NCBI GenBank assembly: GCA_016871315.1
Contig: VFZE01000002.1
Location: 230,569-294,568 of the forward strand
Source of the DNA: Acidimicrobiia bacterium
GTDB lineage: Bacteria; Acidobacteriota; Terriglobia; Bryobacterales; Bryobacteraceae
Direction of reading: 5' to 3'
DNA length: 64,000 bases
Shown here: positions 25,505 to 34,211 of the stretch, piece by piece
How positions within the stretch are numbered: the first letter of the stretch is position 1
Layout: each line of letters begins with the position of its first letter
The notes under the pieces: generated by a model
The model's database searches: none
What the model was told of the DNA's origin: nothing
Seen by the model: only the letters and a program-made list of their open reading frames with translations
Made by a program: the position numbers and the translations under genes

Positions 25505-27777
25505 TAGGAAACTGGCTGAGCCTTGGCGGCCTGCGCGCTCATCCTCGTATGACAGGAATGGGAGGCTTCAATAAACAGTTGCGCTTCCTCGATGAGCTGG
25601 TGGGCGCGGTCGGCCGAGATGGTCTGATTGCGCCGCTCATGCGCCTTGAGAAAGTATTGAGCGAATTTCGGTCCGGCAAAGGGATCGTAGAAAAGCTGCG
25701 TGTCGAAGAAGTGCTTCCGGAAACCGGCGACAACCTCATCCGGGTCGGACGGAGCCGTCTCGCGTAGCCCCACCAGCGCCTGCGCTCCTTCCAGCATCGA
25801 TTCATAGGCCGTTCGCGCGGCAACCTCCACCTCTCCCTTCTCCAGAGCAAGCTGCGCCTCAAAAGCCTTACGCTCGCAGGCGGCCAGCTGAAAGTCGATC
25901 GGGGAGACCACTTCACCGGCGCATTCGCCGACACCGATGTCGCCGATCGTGTACTTGCGCGCGTCGGCCCAGTCGATATAAAAGTCCGGATTCTCGTCGT
26001 GCGAAGGAATCGACGTGAGATCCTCGATCATCGCCTTGCATGCGGCCTTACCAATTCGCCGAGTCCAGGCGTGGAAGCTCTCCCCGTTCGATTTGCCTTC
26101 CAGGTACCGGCTCGTGATGCGTTCCACCGTCTCGGGAATGCGTTTGGAGGGCACGGCGCCGATGGCCAGCCCGTAACTGCCCGCATTGTTCTGCCACTGG
26201 CCTCCCAGCAGGACCTGGAAGTGCGGCACGGTGTAGCCACCCTTGTTGCGGCTGACCCCGTAAAAGCCCAGGTCGCATGCGTGGTGTTGGCCGCAGGAAT
26301 TGAAACAGCCGCTCACCTTGATGTGAAGTCCGCGGACGGCTTCGTCCATTTCATAAGCAGTGGCCGCCAGCCGTTCCCGCAGCTCCGCCGCCAGTCCGCG
26401 CGAGCTGGAAATGCCTAATTTGCACGTATCGGTGCCCGGACAAGCAGTGATGTCGAGAATCGTGCCGGCGCCTGGCTGTGCCAGATGTGCCGCCTTCAGA
26501 TCGTTGAATAGGTCGACCAGGTCGCCTTCACTGACCCAGCGCAATACAATATTCTGCTCCACCGTCGTCCGAATCGTCTCCTTGACATACTTGCGCGCGA
26601 TATTGGCCAACTGGCGTAGCTGCGTGGAAGTGATATCGCCCAGCGGAAGCGCCACGGTGATGGTGACGTATCCGGTTTGCCGCTGTTCGTACACGTTGGT
26701 CCGGCGCCATTCGGCGAAGCCTTCCGGCGCCTCCGGACCCAGCTGAAGCAGTGACGGTGGCTTGAGCGGCTCTTCCTGATAGTTCGGGACATCGGCCAGG
26801 AACGCAGTCCAGCGGTCATCGTGGGGCAGGGAACCGCGCTCTTCCATAACCAGCCGCTTGAATTCATCCAGGCCAAGCTTTGACACCAGAAACTTGATCC
26901 GTGCCGTGTTGCGGTTCTTCTTTTCCCCCAGCCGCGCAAAGACGCGGGCGATGGCTTGAGCAATCGGCGGCAGCTCCGCTTCGGGAAGGAACTCGGAGAA
27001 CAATCGGGCCTGCTGCGGCACGGTGCCCAATCCCCCGCCGACATACAGCTCAAAGCCGCGCTCGGTTGTGCCGTTGTGCTCCCGCGTCACCGCTACCGCT
27101 CCCAGATCATGCATCCTCACCAGTCCGCAAGCCTCATCCCGGCATCCGGAGAAGGCGATCTTGAACTTCCGTCCGAAGTCCTGGCAATCCGGATGACCCA
27201 ACAGGAAATACGTAAGCGCTTTGGCGTAGGGAGTGACGTCGAATGTCTGCGTTCGGCAGACACCGGCAACCGGACAGGCAGTCACGTTCCGAACAGAGTT
27301 GCCGCATGCTTCCCGCGTCGTGATTCCCACCGCGGCCAGCCGGCGCATCAGCGGCGGAGTATCTTCAATATGCACGAAGTGGAGCTGGAAATCCTGCCGC
27401 GTGGTAATGTGCGCGATGCCGTCGGAATACTCCTCGGCGACCTCGGCCAGCCTCTCCAGCTGGACCGCATCCAGCCCTCCATAGGGGATTTTGATGCGCT
27501 GCATCCCGGGCGCGTCCCACAGCGTGTTCGGTCCCTTGGTGGCCTCCGTCGCGGGATAAGTTAGGGTGCGCTCGGTGACTCCATCGTGCCGGTGGCCATT
27601 GTCGTAGCGCTGCCCGTAGGCCCCGCGGCGAAGACGAGTCTCGGCGAAGACCTTTTCATCTATCTTGCCTTGCTTGCGAAGCTGGACTTCGTGTTCAAAA
27701 ATGTCGATCTCCGAGCCCAGATCGGGTGGGATCTGGTGCTGGAGTCGGTCTTTCCACAGTGGATTACTGGCTTTCAT
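25504..27777 (-). CDS. Ferredoxin-type sulfite/nitrite reductase with C-terminal extension
   Basis: This reductase has two copies of the siroheme-binding half domain. Cys446 and Cys452 (ACPGTDTC) plus Cys491 and Cys495 (GCFNSC) match the motif that binds the [4Fe-4S] cluster bridged to siroheme. The enzyme would reduce sulfite to sulfide or nitrite to ammonia by six electrons in the cytoplasm. The two activities cannot be told apart from these motifs. At 757 residues it exceeds the usual 550-600; the region from about 610 (IGDIGVGECAGE) adds about 150 residues ending in a helical part with LIEEAQLFIEASHSCHTR. The promoter upstream carries an inverted repeat. Confidence 0.88.
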   Translation of the reverse strand: MKASNPLWKDRLQHQIPPDLGSEIDIFEHEVQLRKQGKIDEKVFAETRLRRGAYGQRYDNGHRHDGVTERTLTYPATEATKGPNTLWDAPGMQRIKIPYGGLDAVQLERLAEVAEEYSDGIAHITTRQDFQLHFVHIEDTPPLMRRLAAVGITTREACGNSVRNVTACPVAGVCRTQTFDVTPYAKALTYFLLGHPDCQDFGRKFKIAFSGCRDEACGLVRMHDLGAVAVTREHNGTTERGFELYVGGGLGTVPQQARLFSEFLPEAELPPIAQAIARVFARLGEKKNRNTARIKFLVSKLGLDEFKRLVMEERGSLPHDDRWTAFLADVPNYQEEPLKPPSLLQLGPEAPEGFAEWRRTNVYEQRQTGYVTITVALPLGDITSTQLRQLANIARKYVKETIRTTVEQNIVLRWVSEGDLVDLFNDLKAAHLAQPGAGTILDITACPGTDTCKLGISSSRGLAAELRERLAATAYEMDEAVRGLHIKVSGCFNSCGQHHACDLGFYGVSRNKGGYTVPHFQVLLGGQWQNNAGSYGLAIGAVPSKRIPETVERITSRYLEGKSNGESFHAWTRRIGKAACKAMIEDLTSIPSHDENPDFYIDWADARKYTIGDIGVGECAGEVVSPIDFQLAACERKAFEAQLALEKGEVEVAARTAYESMLEGAQALVGLRETAPSDPDEVVAGFRKHFFDTQLFYDPFAGPKFAQYFLKAHERRNQTISADRAHQLIEEAQLFIEASHSCHTRMSAQAAKAQPVS

Positions 27778-27811
27778 GCCGAAGGCCTCGCGGGGAAGGG
27801 ATACACCCTAA

Positions 27812-27840
27812 ACTATATCGGAATTGGGAGATTCCTGCAA
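27812..27840 (-). promoter_or_regulatory. Sigma70-like promoter with operator-like inverted repeat, reductase gene
   Basis: On the minus strand TTGCAG (27835-27840) and TATAGT (27812-27817) are separated by 17 bases, a close match to the sigma70 consensus, about 35 bases before the reductase start. The spacer holds GGAAT-6-ATTCC (27820-27835), and a further ATTCCGA lies at 27855-27861 and ATGAC-TGG-GTCAT at 27863-27875. A repressor or activator site is a reasonable inference. Confidence 0.6.
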
Positions 27841-28022
27841 CTTTACCCTGTCCTATTCCGAAATGACTGGGTCATATCCCTCAGCCATCGAGTGAAGACG
27901 CTCACACACACCACACTTCCCTCTACTGACAAATCCTTTCTCTTCTACTAATTAACTCAATGGCATTCCAACTGCACTTGGCGTCCGGATTCTCCAAACT
28001 GTTCCACTGGGAGGAATGCGGC

Positions 28023-28844
28023 GTGGAAGAAAAGACTCGCTCAGGCAGGAGCCTTGCGACGCGGGCGTTGGCGCTGGTTGTCTGGGCGGCGGGACTGGTG
28101 GTCGTCCTCTACGGAGCCAGGCGTTGGATGCCAGATCTCGCCTCTGATCATGGGGCCGGCATCGACACGATGCTCACCTATACGCTCTATTGCGCCGGCG
28201 GCCTGCTCCTGATCGGCCATGGGCTGCTGGGCTGGTTTCTCTGGACTGCCGGAAGTAGAAAAACAGTGACTTTCCGCCTTGCTTCGCCTCGCGTGGAGCG
28301 CAACTGGTCGCTGGTACCGATGATCATAATGGCGGTAGTCGCCGAAGGTGGCATCCTCGTGCTCGGACTGCCGGTTTGGGGCAAGATCTACGGGCCGCCA
28401 CCGGAGGATGCACTGATCATCGAGGTGACCAGTGAGCAGTTCGCCTGGAATATCCGGTATCCGGGACCCGACGGAGCGTTTGGCCGCCTGGATCCGAAGC
28501 TGATTTCCCTCGACAACCCGATCGGCGTCGATTTCAATGACCCGGCCTCCAAAGACGACATCATCGGACTCAACTCGATTCACGTACCGGTCAACAAGGC
28601 GGTGAAAATCCGCCTCCGCAGCAAGGATGTGCTGCACAGCTTCTACCTTCCCCACTTGCGGGTGAAACAGGACGCCGTGCCCGGCCTGAGCGTCGAGTTC
28701 TGGTTTGTTCCCACCAAGGCCGGAAATTTCGAACTGGCCTGCGCGGAGCTGTGCGGCTTCGGCCACTACGAAATGGGAGGAATGCTCATCGTGGAATCGC
28801 AGGAGAAGTTTGAGCAATGGCTGAAGGAGAACGGCAATGGCTGA
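28023..28844 (+). CDS. coxB: Cytochrome c oxidase subunit II
   Basis: Two or three membrane helices are followed by a periplasmic cupredoxin domain. The CuA ligands are seen in LHSFYLPHLR and CAELCGFGHYEMGG (Cys-x3-Cys-x3-His-x2-Met). No haem c motif follows. The GTG at 28023 is chosen as start since GGGAGGA (28009-28015) lies 7 bases upstream; an ATG at 27960 has no such site and adds 21 residues. The gene overlaps subunit I by 8 bases. It accepts electrons from cytochrome c. Confidence 0.88.
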   Translation: MEEKTRSGRSLATRALALVVWAAGLVVVLYGARRWMPDLASDHGAGIDTMLTYTLYCAGGLLLIGHGLLGWFLWTAGSRKTVTFRLASPRVERNWSLVPMIIMAVVAEGGILVLGLPVWGKIYGPPPEDALIIEVTSEQFAWNIRYPGPDGAFGRLDPKLISLDNPIGVDFNDPASKDDIIGLNSIHVPVNKAVKIRLRSKDVLHSFYLPHLRVKQDAVPGLSVEFWFVPTKAGNFELACAELCGFGHYEMGGMLIVESQEKFEQWLKENGNG

Positions 28845-30612
28845 TACGGTACACGCGGTAGAGGTCCATCACACGCCGGCGGGCTTCCTGCGCCGGTATG
28901 TGTTCAGCATGGACCACAAGGTGATCGGCATCCAGTACCTGATCACGGCCATGGTCATGGCGTTAGTCGGCGGCCTGCTGGCCATGCTCATGCGTTTGCA
29001 GCTTGCCTTCCCCCATGAGACGTGGCCTCTACTGGGCAAGATCTTCCCGGTGGGGATGGAAGGCGGCGTCATGAAGCCGGAGTTCTACCTCTCCCTGCTC
29101 ACCATGCACGGGACGCTGATGGTCTTCTTCGTCGTCTCCATGGCGCTGCTGAGCGGCTTCGGAAACTTTGTGATTCCCCTCCAAATCGGTGCGCGCGACA
29201 TGGCTTTTCCGTTCTTGAACATGCTCAGTTACTGGGTGATGGTTCCCGCCTGCCTCGTCATGCTGGCCTCCTTCTTCGTGGAAGGCGGCGCGGCCGCTTC
29301 CGGCTGGACGGCATATCCTCCGCTCAGCGCCGTGAAGGAGGCGGTTCCGGGCTCACAAATGGGCCAGACGCTCTGGATTGTAGGAATGGCGCTGTTTATC
29401 GCCAGCTTCACCATGGGTGGCCTCAACTACGTCACCACCATCCTCAACCTGCGCACCAAAGGCATGTCGCTGCTGCGGATGCCCGTCACCGTGTGGTCAT
29501 TGTTCGCCGCCTCGCTGCTTGGCCTGCTGGCTTTTCCGCCGCTGACCGCCGCCGCCGTCATGCTGCTGCTTGACCGTCATGCCGGAACCAGCTTCTTCCT
29601 GCCCAGCGGCCTCTACTTCGGCAACCAGTTGCTGGAGAATTCCGGCGGCACGCCGCTGCTCTGGCAGCACCTGTTCTGGTTTCTCGGCCACCCCGAGGTC
29701 TATGTTCTGATCCTGCCGGCGCTCGGCATCACGCTGGAGATGATGCCGGTCTTTACACGAAAGCCTCTGTTCGGCTTCCGGATGACGCTCTATTGCCTGG
29801 GCGCCATCACGTTTCTCAGCTTGATCGTCTGGGGCCACCACATGTACGTCAGCGGCATGAGTCCGTATGCGGGCGAGTTCTTCGCCATCGGTACGCTGGT
29901 GATCACGCTGCCCTCGGCGGTGATCGGCATGAACATGCTCGCCAGCCTCTACGGCGGCGCACTGCGTCTGAAAACGCCGATGCTGTTTGCCATTGCCGCG
30001 GTGGTCTTCTTCGGCACCGGAGGCTTTGGGGGCCTTTTCCTCGGCAACCCGACCTCCGACATCCAGCTCCACGACACCTATTTCGTCGTCGGGCACTTCC
30101 ACCTCATGATCGGCGGAGTCACGCTGATGGCAACCTTCGCCGGCTGCTACTACTGGTTCCCCAAAATGTTCGGCCGCATGATGAGTGAGCGGCTGGGAAA
30201 ACTGCATTTCTGGCTTACCTTCCCGTGCTTCTACGGGATTTTCGTCGCCATGCATTACAACGGACTCCAGGGACAGCCGCGCAGGTATTTCAACTTCGAA
30301 CGGTATGAGTTTCTGGCCGGTGTCCGCGAGCCGCAGTTCTGGATTACCGTAGCCGCGTTTCTGCTCTTCATTGCCCAAGTCGCCTTCCTATGGAACTTTT
30401 TCTACAGCGCATGGCGGGGGGCGCCGGCCGATGCCAATCCCTGGCAGGCTTCGACGCTGGAGTGGACCACCACCTCCCCGGCGCCGCACGGCAACTGGGC
30501 AGGCGAAATTCCCGAGGTGCACCGCTGGGCCTACGACTATAGCGTCCCGGGTCAGGCCGAGGACTGTACGCCGCAAAACAGGCCGCAGTCGGTGGCGCCG
30601 GTGACCTACTAG
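28837..30612 (+). CDS. coxA: Cytochrome c oxidase subunit I, alternative (CoxN-like) type
   Basis: This 591-residue haem-copper oxidase subunit has about 12 helices. Ligands: His91 (low-spin haem), His285 with Glu287 and Tyr289 (HPEVY, CuB and cross-linked Tyr), His334-His335 (CuB), His420 and His422 (haems a3 and a). The Glu287/Tyr289 pattern is of the A family. At the usual K-channel lysine the aligned residue is Ile363 (LPSAVIGMN), and the D-channel entry Asp aligns with Lys80, with Glu82 nearby. The operon order II-I-III-IV and the motif PEFYLSLLTMHGT suggest the coxMNOP-like group of alternative oxidases. Confidence 0.9.
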   Translation: MADTVHAVEVHHTPAGFLRRYVFSMDHKVIGIQYLITAMVMALVGGLLAMLMRLQLAFPHETWPLLGKIFPVGMEGGVMKPEFYLSLLTMHGTLMVFFVVSMALLSGFGNFVIPLQIGARDMAFPFLNMLSYWVMVPACLVMLASFFVEGGAAASGWTAYPPLSAVKEAVPGSQMGQTLWIVGMALFIASFTMGGLNYVTTILNLRTKGMSLLRMPVTVWSLFAASLLGLLAFPPLTAAAVMLLLDRHAGTSFFLPSGLYFGNQLLENSGGTPLLWQHLFWFLGHPEVYVLILPALGITLEMMPVFTRKPLFGFRMTLYCLGAITFLSLIVWGHHMYVSGMSPYAGEFFAIGTLVITLPSAVIGMNMLASLYGGALRLKTPMLFAIAAVVFFGTGGFGGLFLGNPTSDIQLHDTYFVVGHFHLMIGGVTLMATFAGCYYWFPKMFGRMMSERLGKLHFWLTFPCFYGIFVAMHYNGLQGQPRRYFNFERYEFLAGVREPQFWITVAAFLLFIAQVAFLWNFFYSAWRGAPADANPWQASTLEWTTTSPAPHGNWAGEIPEVHRWAYDYSVPGQAEDCTPQNRPQSVAPVTY

Positions 30613-30621
30613 GAGATTGTG

Positions 30622-31236
30622 ATGCACGACAGGACAGATCCTCATCCGCCGGCCACGCATTGGGGCGGCGGCGTGTCCCCGGTGGGAACCGGTTGGCGCA
30701 AGCTCATGATGTGGTGGTTCATCATCACCGATGGCCTGCTCTTTGCCGGTTTTCTAGCCGCCTATGGCTTCCTTCGCCTTGCCGCCGGCAGCTGGCCCGA
30801 AAGGGCTCAGATGTTCCACCTGGAATTCATCGCGCTGATGACTTTCACGCTGATCACTTCCAGCGCCACAATGGCTACCGCGGTGGGGGCGGCCCAACTT
30901 GGCAACCGCAAGCTGGCCCTGCGATTCCTTTTACTCACGCTCCTCGGTGGTACCGCTTTCCTCCTCATGCAGGCATACGAATGGAGCACCCTGATCACTG
31001 CGGGGGCTACGCTCACACAGAATCCGTGGGGGCCGCCGGCCTTCGGCGCTTGCTTTTTCCTCATCACCGGCTTCCATGGAACCCATGTGCTGACCGGGCT
31101 GATCATACTCGCCATCACGGCGGTTCGGACCGCCCGCGGCATCACGCAAGCGGAAGGCATCGAGATGGCCGGTCTCTACTGGCATTTTGTGGACTTGGTG
31201 TGGGTGTTCATCTTCACCCTCTTCTACCTCGTTTGA
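30622..31236 (+). CDS. coxC: Cytochrome c oxidase subunit III
   Basis: The 204-residue protein has five predicted membrane helices and the family signature in FFLITGFHGTHVLTGL and YWHFVDLVWVFIFTLFYLV. It starts at ATG 30622 with AGGAG (30611-30615) overlapping the stop of subunit I. The short five-helix form is usual in bacteria with caa3/coxMNOP-like oxidases. It stabilises the core subunits and the proton uptake region. Confidence 0.9.
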   Translation: MHDRTDPHPPATHWGGGVSPVGTGWRKLMMWWFIITDGLLFAGFLAAYGFLRLAAGSWPERAQMFHLEFIALMTFTLITSSATMATAVGAAQLGNRKLALRFLLLTLLGGTAFLLMQAYEWSTLITAGATLTQNPWGPPAFGACFFLITGFHGTHVLTGLIILAITAVRTARGITQAEGIEMAGLYWHFVDLVWVFIFTLFYLV

Positions 31237-31252
31237 AGGGAGCTTTGCCGCG

Positions 31253-31531
31253 ATGAAATTCAAGATGTATTGGGGTACGTGGCTTTTCTTGCTGGCTCTC
31301 ACACTCGCCATGCTGTTTGTGGGAGGAGGCACCGCCAGACTCGCTCTTCTCGCACTGCTGCTTGTGGCTATGATGGTCAAGGCGGTATTGATTGGCGCAA
31401 ACTTCATGCACTTGCGGAGCGAGCACCGCGTCTTGGTCTGGATGGTGGCGGCGGGCCTGCTGTTTGTCGGACTGGCTCTGTTTGCCGGCATCGCCCCTGA
31501 CGGCATCCGCGCCTTCACGCTGCGCGGCTGA
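31253..31531 (+). CDS. Cytochrome c oxidase subunit IV-like protein
   Basis: This 92-residue protein starts at ATG 31253 (MKFKMYWGTWLFLLALT), behind AAGGGAG. It has three predicted membrane helices, and the segment LIGANFMHLRSEHRVLVW is typical of prokaryotic subunit IV. It is the last gene of the four-gene operon, 16 bases after subunit III. The haem a synthesis and Cu insertion genes are not in the window. Confidence 0.8.
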   Translation: MKFKMYWGTWLFLLALTLAMLFVGGGTARLALLALLLVAMMVKAVLIGANFMHLRSEHRVLVWMVAAGLLFVGLALFAGIAPDGIRAFTLRG

Positions 31532-31555
31532 CCAATACCGGAGCTGCCCGGAGCG

Positions 31556-33616
31556 ATGAAGCGCTCCCCGGCAGTCGTCCACTGCTTGCTCCTGGCCATT
31601 CTGGTCTGGATCAACCTCTACATCGCGCGCGAGTTCTTTCTCGTGGAATACACCGGCTACATGAACTCCATGCATGGCTTCTGGATCGCCATTGCACGTC
31701 TGGCCGGTGATAGCTGGTGGCGGCCAACCTGGTGGCCCTTCTGGGATGGCGGCATGCCGTTCGAATACACTTACGCCCCGCTCGTGCCGGGGCTGTCTGC
31801 CTTGTGGTCCTCATTAGGCCGGATTTCCGAGGCCGCGGCGTTTCAGAGAATCTCCGGAGTCGTCTACTGCACCGGTCCGGTTGTGGTTTATGCGTTCGGG
31901 TTTACGCTGTTGCGGTCCGCCGGATACGCGTTTGCCGCCGGCGCCGCTTATTCTCTCCTGGCGCCCACGCAGTTGATCGTCCCCGACGACCCTTTTCAAT
32001 GGGCTCATTTCTGGGATGCTCGCAGGTTGTACCTGACCGCGGTCTGGGATGACGTTCCTCACTTGGCAGGCTTGTCTCTGACGATCCTGTCGGTTGTGCT
32101 GCTGCAAAGATCTTTGCACCCTGGCCGATGGCTAAGCTGGATTGCCGCCACGCTATGCATCGCCGCGGCATGGTTGGCCAGTCTCTTCTCCGCTACCGTG
32201 CTGGTCATCGCCGGCGCTTGTTTTTTGGCCGCCTGGGGCCCGGGACAAGGCAAGCGCTGTTTTCTGTTGCTCACAGCGGCGAACCTGACCGGTTGGATCA
32301 TCGCCTCTCCATTTGCTTCCCCCTCGTTCCTGCTCCATCTTCGTGAGGTCTCCCAGACTTATCCGGAAGGTCGCATTGGGTGGCAGTCCCCGGCGGGCTT
32401 ACTCCTCGTTGCCCTCGCCGGTTGGCTCGTCTGCCGATGGTGTAAGCCAGCCCCTAGGCGATTCCTTGCTCTGTTCACGATTGCCGTCTCCGCGCCGCCG
32501 CTCGTCCAGCACTACCTGGGTTGGAACTTGTTGCCTCAGCCCGCACGCTACAAGTTTGAGATGGAGTTGGCCTTGGTCGTTCTGGCCACGGTGTTGGCGG
32601 CCCATCTGCTGGCGCCGGTTCGCCGGATCGGCATCGCCGGCTTGTCTTTTCTGCTTGTTTTCCTCCTCTCGACGCAGATCATTGGCCATCGCCGATTCGC
32701 CAAGAACCTCTTTCAGCAACCCAATATCACCAAAACGATAGAGTTTCGGGCGGCCGATTGGGTCAATCAAAACTTGCCCGGACGGCGCATCATGTTTCCC
32801 GGTTCCATGGCCCAGTGGGCCAACGCCTTCGCTCCCGTGACTCAGTTCACTGGCAGTTCCTTCAGCGTCGCTCCCAACCTTGCCCAGCAAAAAGCCGTCG
32901 AGGCCATTTATCGCGAATCCATCGACGTTGCGCTACGGTGGCTCACCGCGTTCGGCGTGGACGCCATTTGGGTTTCCGGCCGCCAGAGCGCCGAGTTCTG
33001 GAAGCCGTTTCCGCACCCGGAACTGTACGCACACCGCTTGCGCCCGCTGGTCGAGCAACAGGGTACGATCCTTTACGATGTCGGCAGAAAGCGGCCGGGA
33101 CTGACCCATGCGATCTCCGAAGACAGCCTGGTGGTCAAAGAGGAACCCGCACAGTTGGAGAAGTTCATCGCCGCCATGGACCGCTCACCCCATCACGTTT
33201 CGATGAAATGGATCAGCCGCAACCGTCTACTCATCCATCGGCCTGCCGGCCATGCCGGGGTCCTCACCGTCCAGATCAACCATCATCGTGGCTGGCGTGC
33301 TTCCGTTGATGGCAAATCACTCGATGTGCATCGCGATGCCCTCGGACTGATTTGGCTTAAGCCGCAATGTGCCGGACCATGCTCCGTCGAACTCACCTAC
33401 GATGGTGGACGGGAACTGCGGCTGCTGCGCTGGCTTAGCTTTACGGCTCTGGCACTGCTTGCCGGCGTCGCTATTTTTTCACTTTTCCGGGGAAGTTCTT
33501 CTTCAGCTTCTCCACCTTCGGAAGCGCATGGACCACGACATAGCCGTGGTTTGGATTCCGTTTCACGAAATCCTGGTGATAGCCCTCGGCCGGGTAAAAC
33601 TTCTCCAGCGCACTGA
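31556..33616 (+). CDS. Multispanning membrane protein, glycosyltransferase-like
   Basis: This 686-residue protein has about ten to twelve predicted helices, an outside region with FWDGGMPFEYTYAPLVPG, and a C-terminal soluble part (about 430-640) that ends in a beta domain resembling that of YfhO-type proteins (INHHRGWRASVDGKSLDV). Such proteins act in transfer of lipid-linked sugars, but no catalytic residue can be named here. It starts 24 bases after the oxidase operon and may be transcribed with it. The last 48 residues or so, rich in Ser/Pro/Arg, are coded antisense to the end of msrA and may be a read-through after loss of a stop codon. Confidence 0.65.
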   Translation: MKRSPAVVHCLLLAILVWINLYIAREFFLVEYTGYMNSMHGFWIAIARLAGDSWWRPTWWPFWDGGMPFEYTYAPLVPGLSALWSSLGRISEAAAFQRISGVVYCTGPVVVYAFGFTLLRSAGYAFAAGAAYSLLAPTQLIVPDDPFQWAHFWDARRLYLTAVWDDVPHLAGLSLTILSVVLLQRSLHPGRWLSWIAATLCIAAAWLASLFSATVLVIAGACFLAAWGPGQGKRCFLLLTAANLTGWIIASPFASPSFLLHLREVSQTYPEGRIGWQSPAGLLLVALAGWLVCRWCKPAPRRFLALFTIAVSAPPLVQHYLGWNLLPQPARYKFEMELALVVLATVLAAHLLAPVRRIGIAGLSFLLVFLLSTQIIGHRRFAKNLFQQPNITKTIEFRAADWVNQNLPGRRIMFPGSMAQWANAFAPVTQFTGSSFSVAPNLAQQKAVEAIYRESIDVALRWLTAFGVDAIWVSGRQSAEFWKPFPHPELYAHRLRPLVEQQGTILYDVGRKRPGLTHAISEDSLVVKEEPAQLEKFIAAMDRSPHHVSMKWISRNRLLIHRPAGHAGVLTVQINHHRGWRASVDGKSLDVHRDALGLIWLKPQCAGPCSVELTYDGGRELRLLRWLSFTALALLAGVAIFSLFRGSSSSASPPSEAHGPRHSRGLDSVSRNPGDSPRPGKTSPAH

Positions 33617-34136
33617 CCCTGGTCACGATCTTGCCGGAAAAGACCTTCGCCTGGTCCACCTGAGCTATGTAAGCTTCGGCGACCTTCTTCTGCTCCTCAT
33701 CGGCGTAGAAGATCTCGGAGCGGTACTGCTTGCCCCAATCGGGACCTTGGCGGTTCAATTGCGTCGGATCGTGGGCCACCGCGAAGAAGATTTTCAGGAT
33801 CTGTCCGTAGCTGACCTTGGCGGGGTCGAACTTCACCTGGATCACTTCCGCATGGTTGGTCGCTCCGGCGCTTACCGCATCGTAGCGGGCTGACTCTTTG
33901 GTTCCGCCGGCGTATCCCGACACCACTTCCGACACACCTGCCACGTACTCAAACACAACCTCCGTGCACCAAAAGCAGCCACCGGCAAGCACCGCAATCT
34001 GCGGACTGGTGGCGCCAGGTTTGGCGTCCAGAACCGGATCGGGAAAATCGGCCGCTAACGCGAATGGGGAAACCATAAGAAAACCTCCAAGGAAAAGGGC
34101 GGAAACAAATCGGAGTGGCATGGCGGTTGATTCCAT
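33471..34136 (-). CDS. msrA: Peptide methionine sulfoxide reductase A, exported
   Basis: The enzyme reduces the S-form of methionine sulfoxide in proteins. The catalytic Cys54 sits in GGCFWC, and family motifs YAGGTKESARYDAVSAGATN and HAEVIQVKFDP follow. A signal peptide (MPLRFVSALFLGGFL to about ALAAD) suggests periplasmic action. I start at ATG 34136; an internal ATG at 34121 is equally possible and would begin directly with the signal peptide. The 3' end overlaps the converging membrane protein gene by about 146 bases. Confidence 0.88.
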   Translation of the reverse strand: MESTAMPLRFVSALFLGGFLMVSPFALAADFPDPVLDAKPGATSPQIAVLAGGCFWCTEVVFEYVAGVSEVVSGYAGGTKESARYDAVSAGATNHAEVIQVKFDPAKVSYGQILKIFFAVAHDPTQLNRQGPDWGKQYRSEIFYADEEQKKVAEAYIAQVDQAKVFSGKIVTRVSALEKFYPAEGYHQDFVKRNPNHGYVVVHALPKVEKLKKNFPGKVKK

Positions 34137-34211
34137 TATGCCTAATAAGACGTACACCAGGGGTATCCCAGTTTCCCCGATACAAATCCCCCTCCCCGCG
34201 CACAACTGTAT

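Noticed and set aside
27901..27959. Plus-strand promoter CTGACA-17-TAATTA before the oxidase operon
   Set aside because: The -35 part is fair but the -10 part matches the consensus poorly, so I did not list it.
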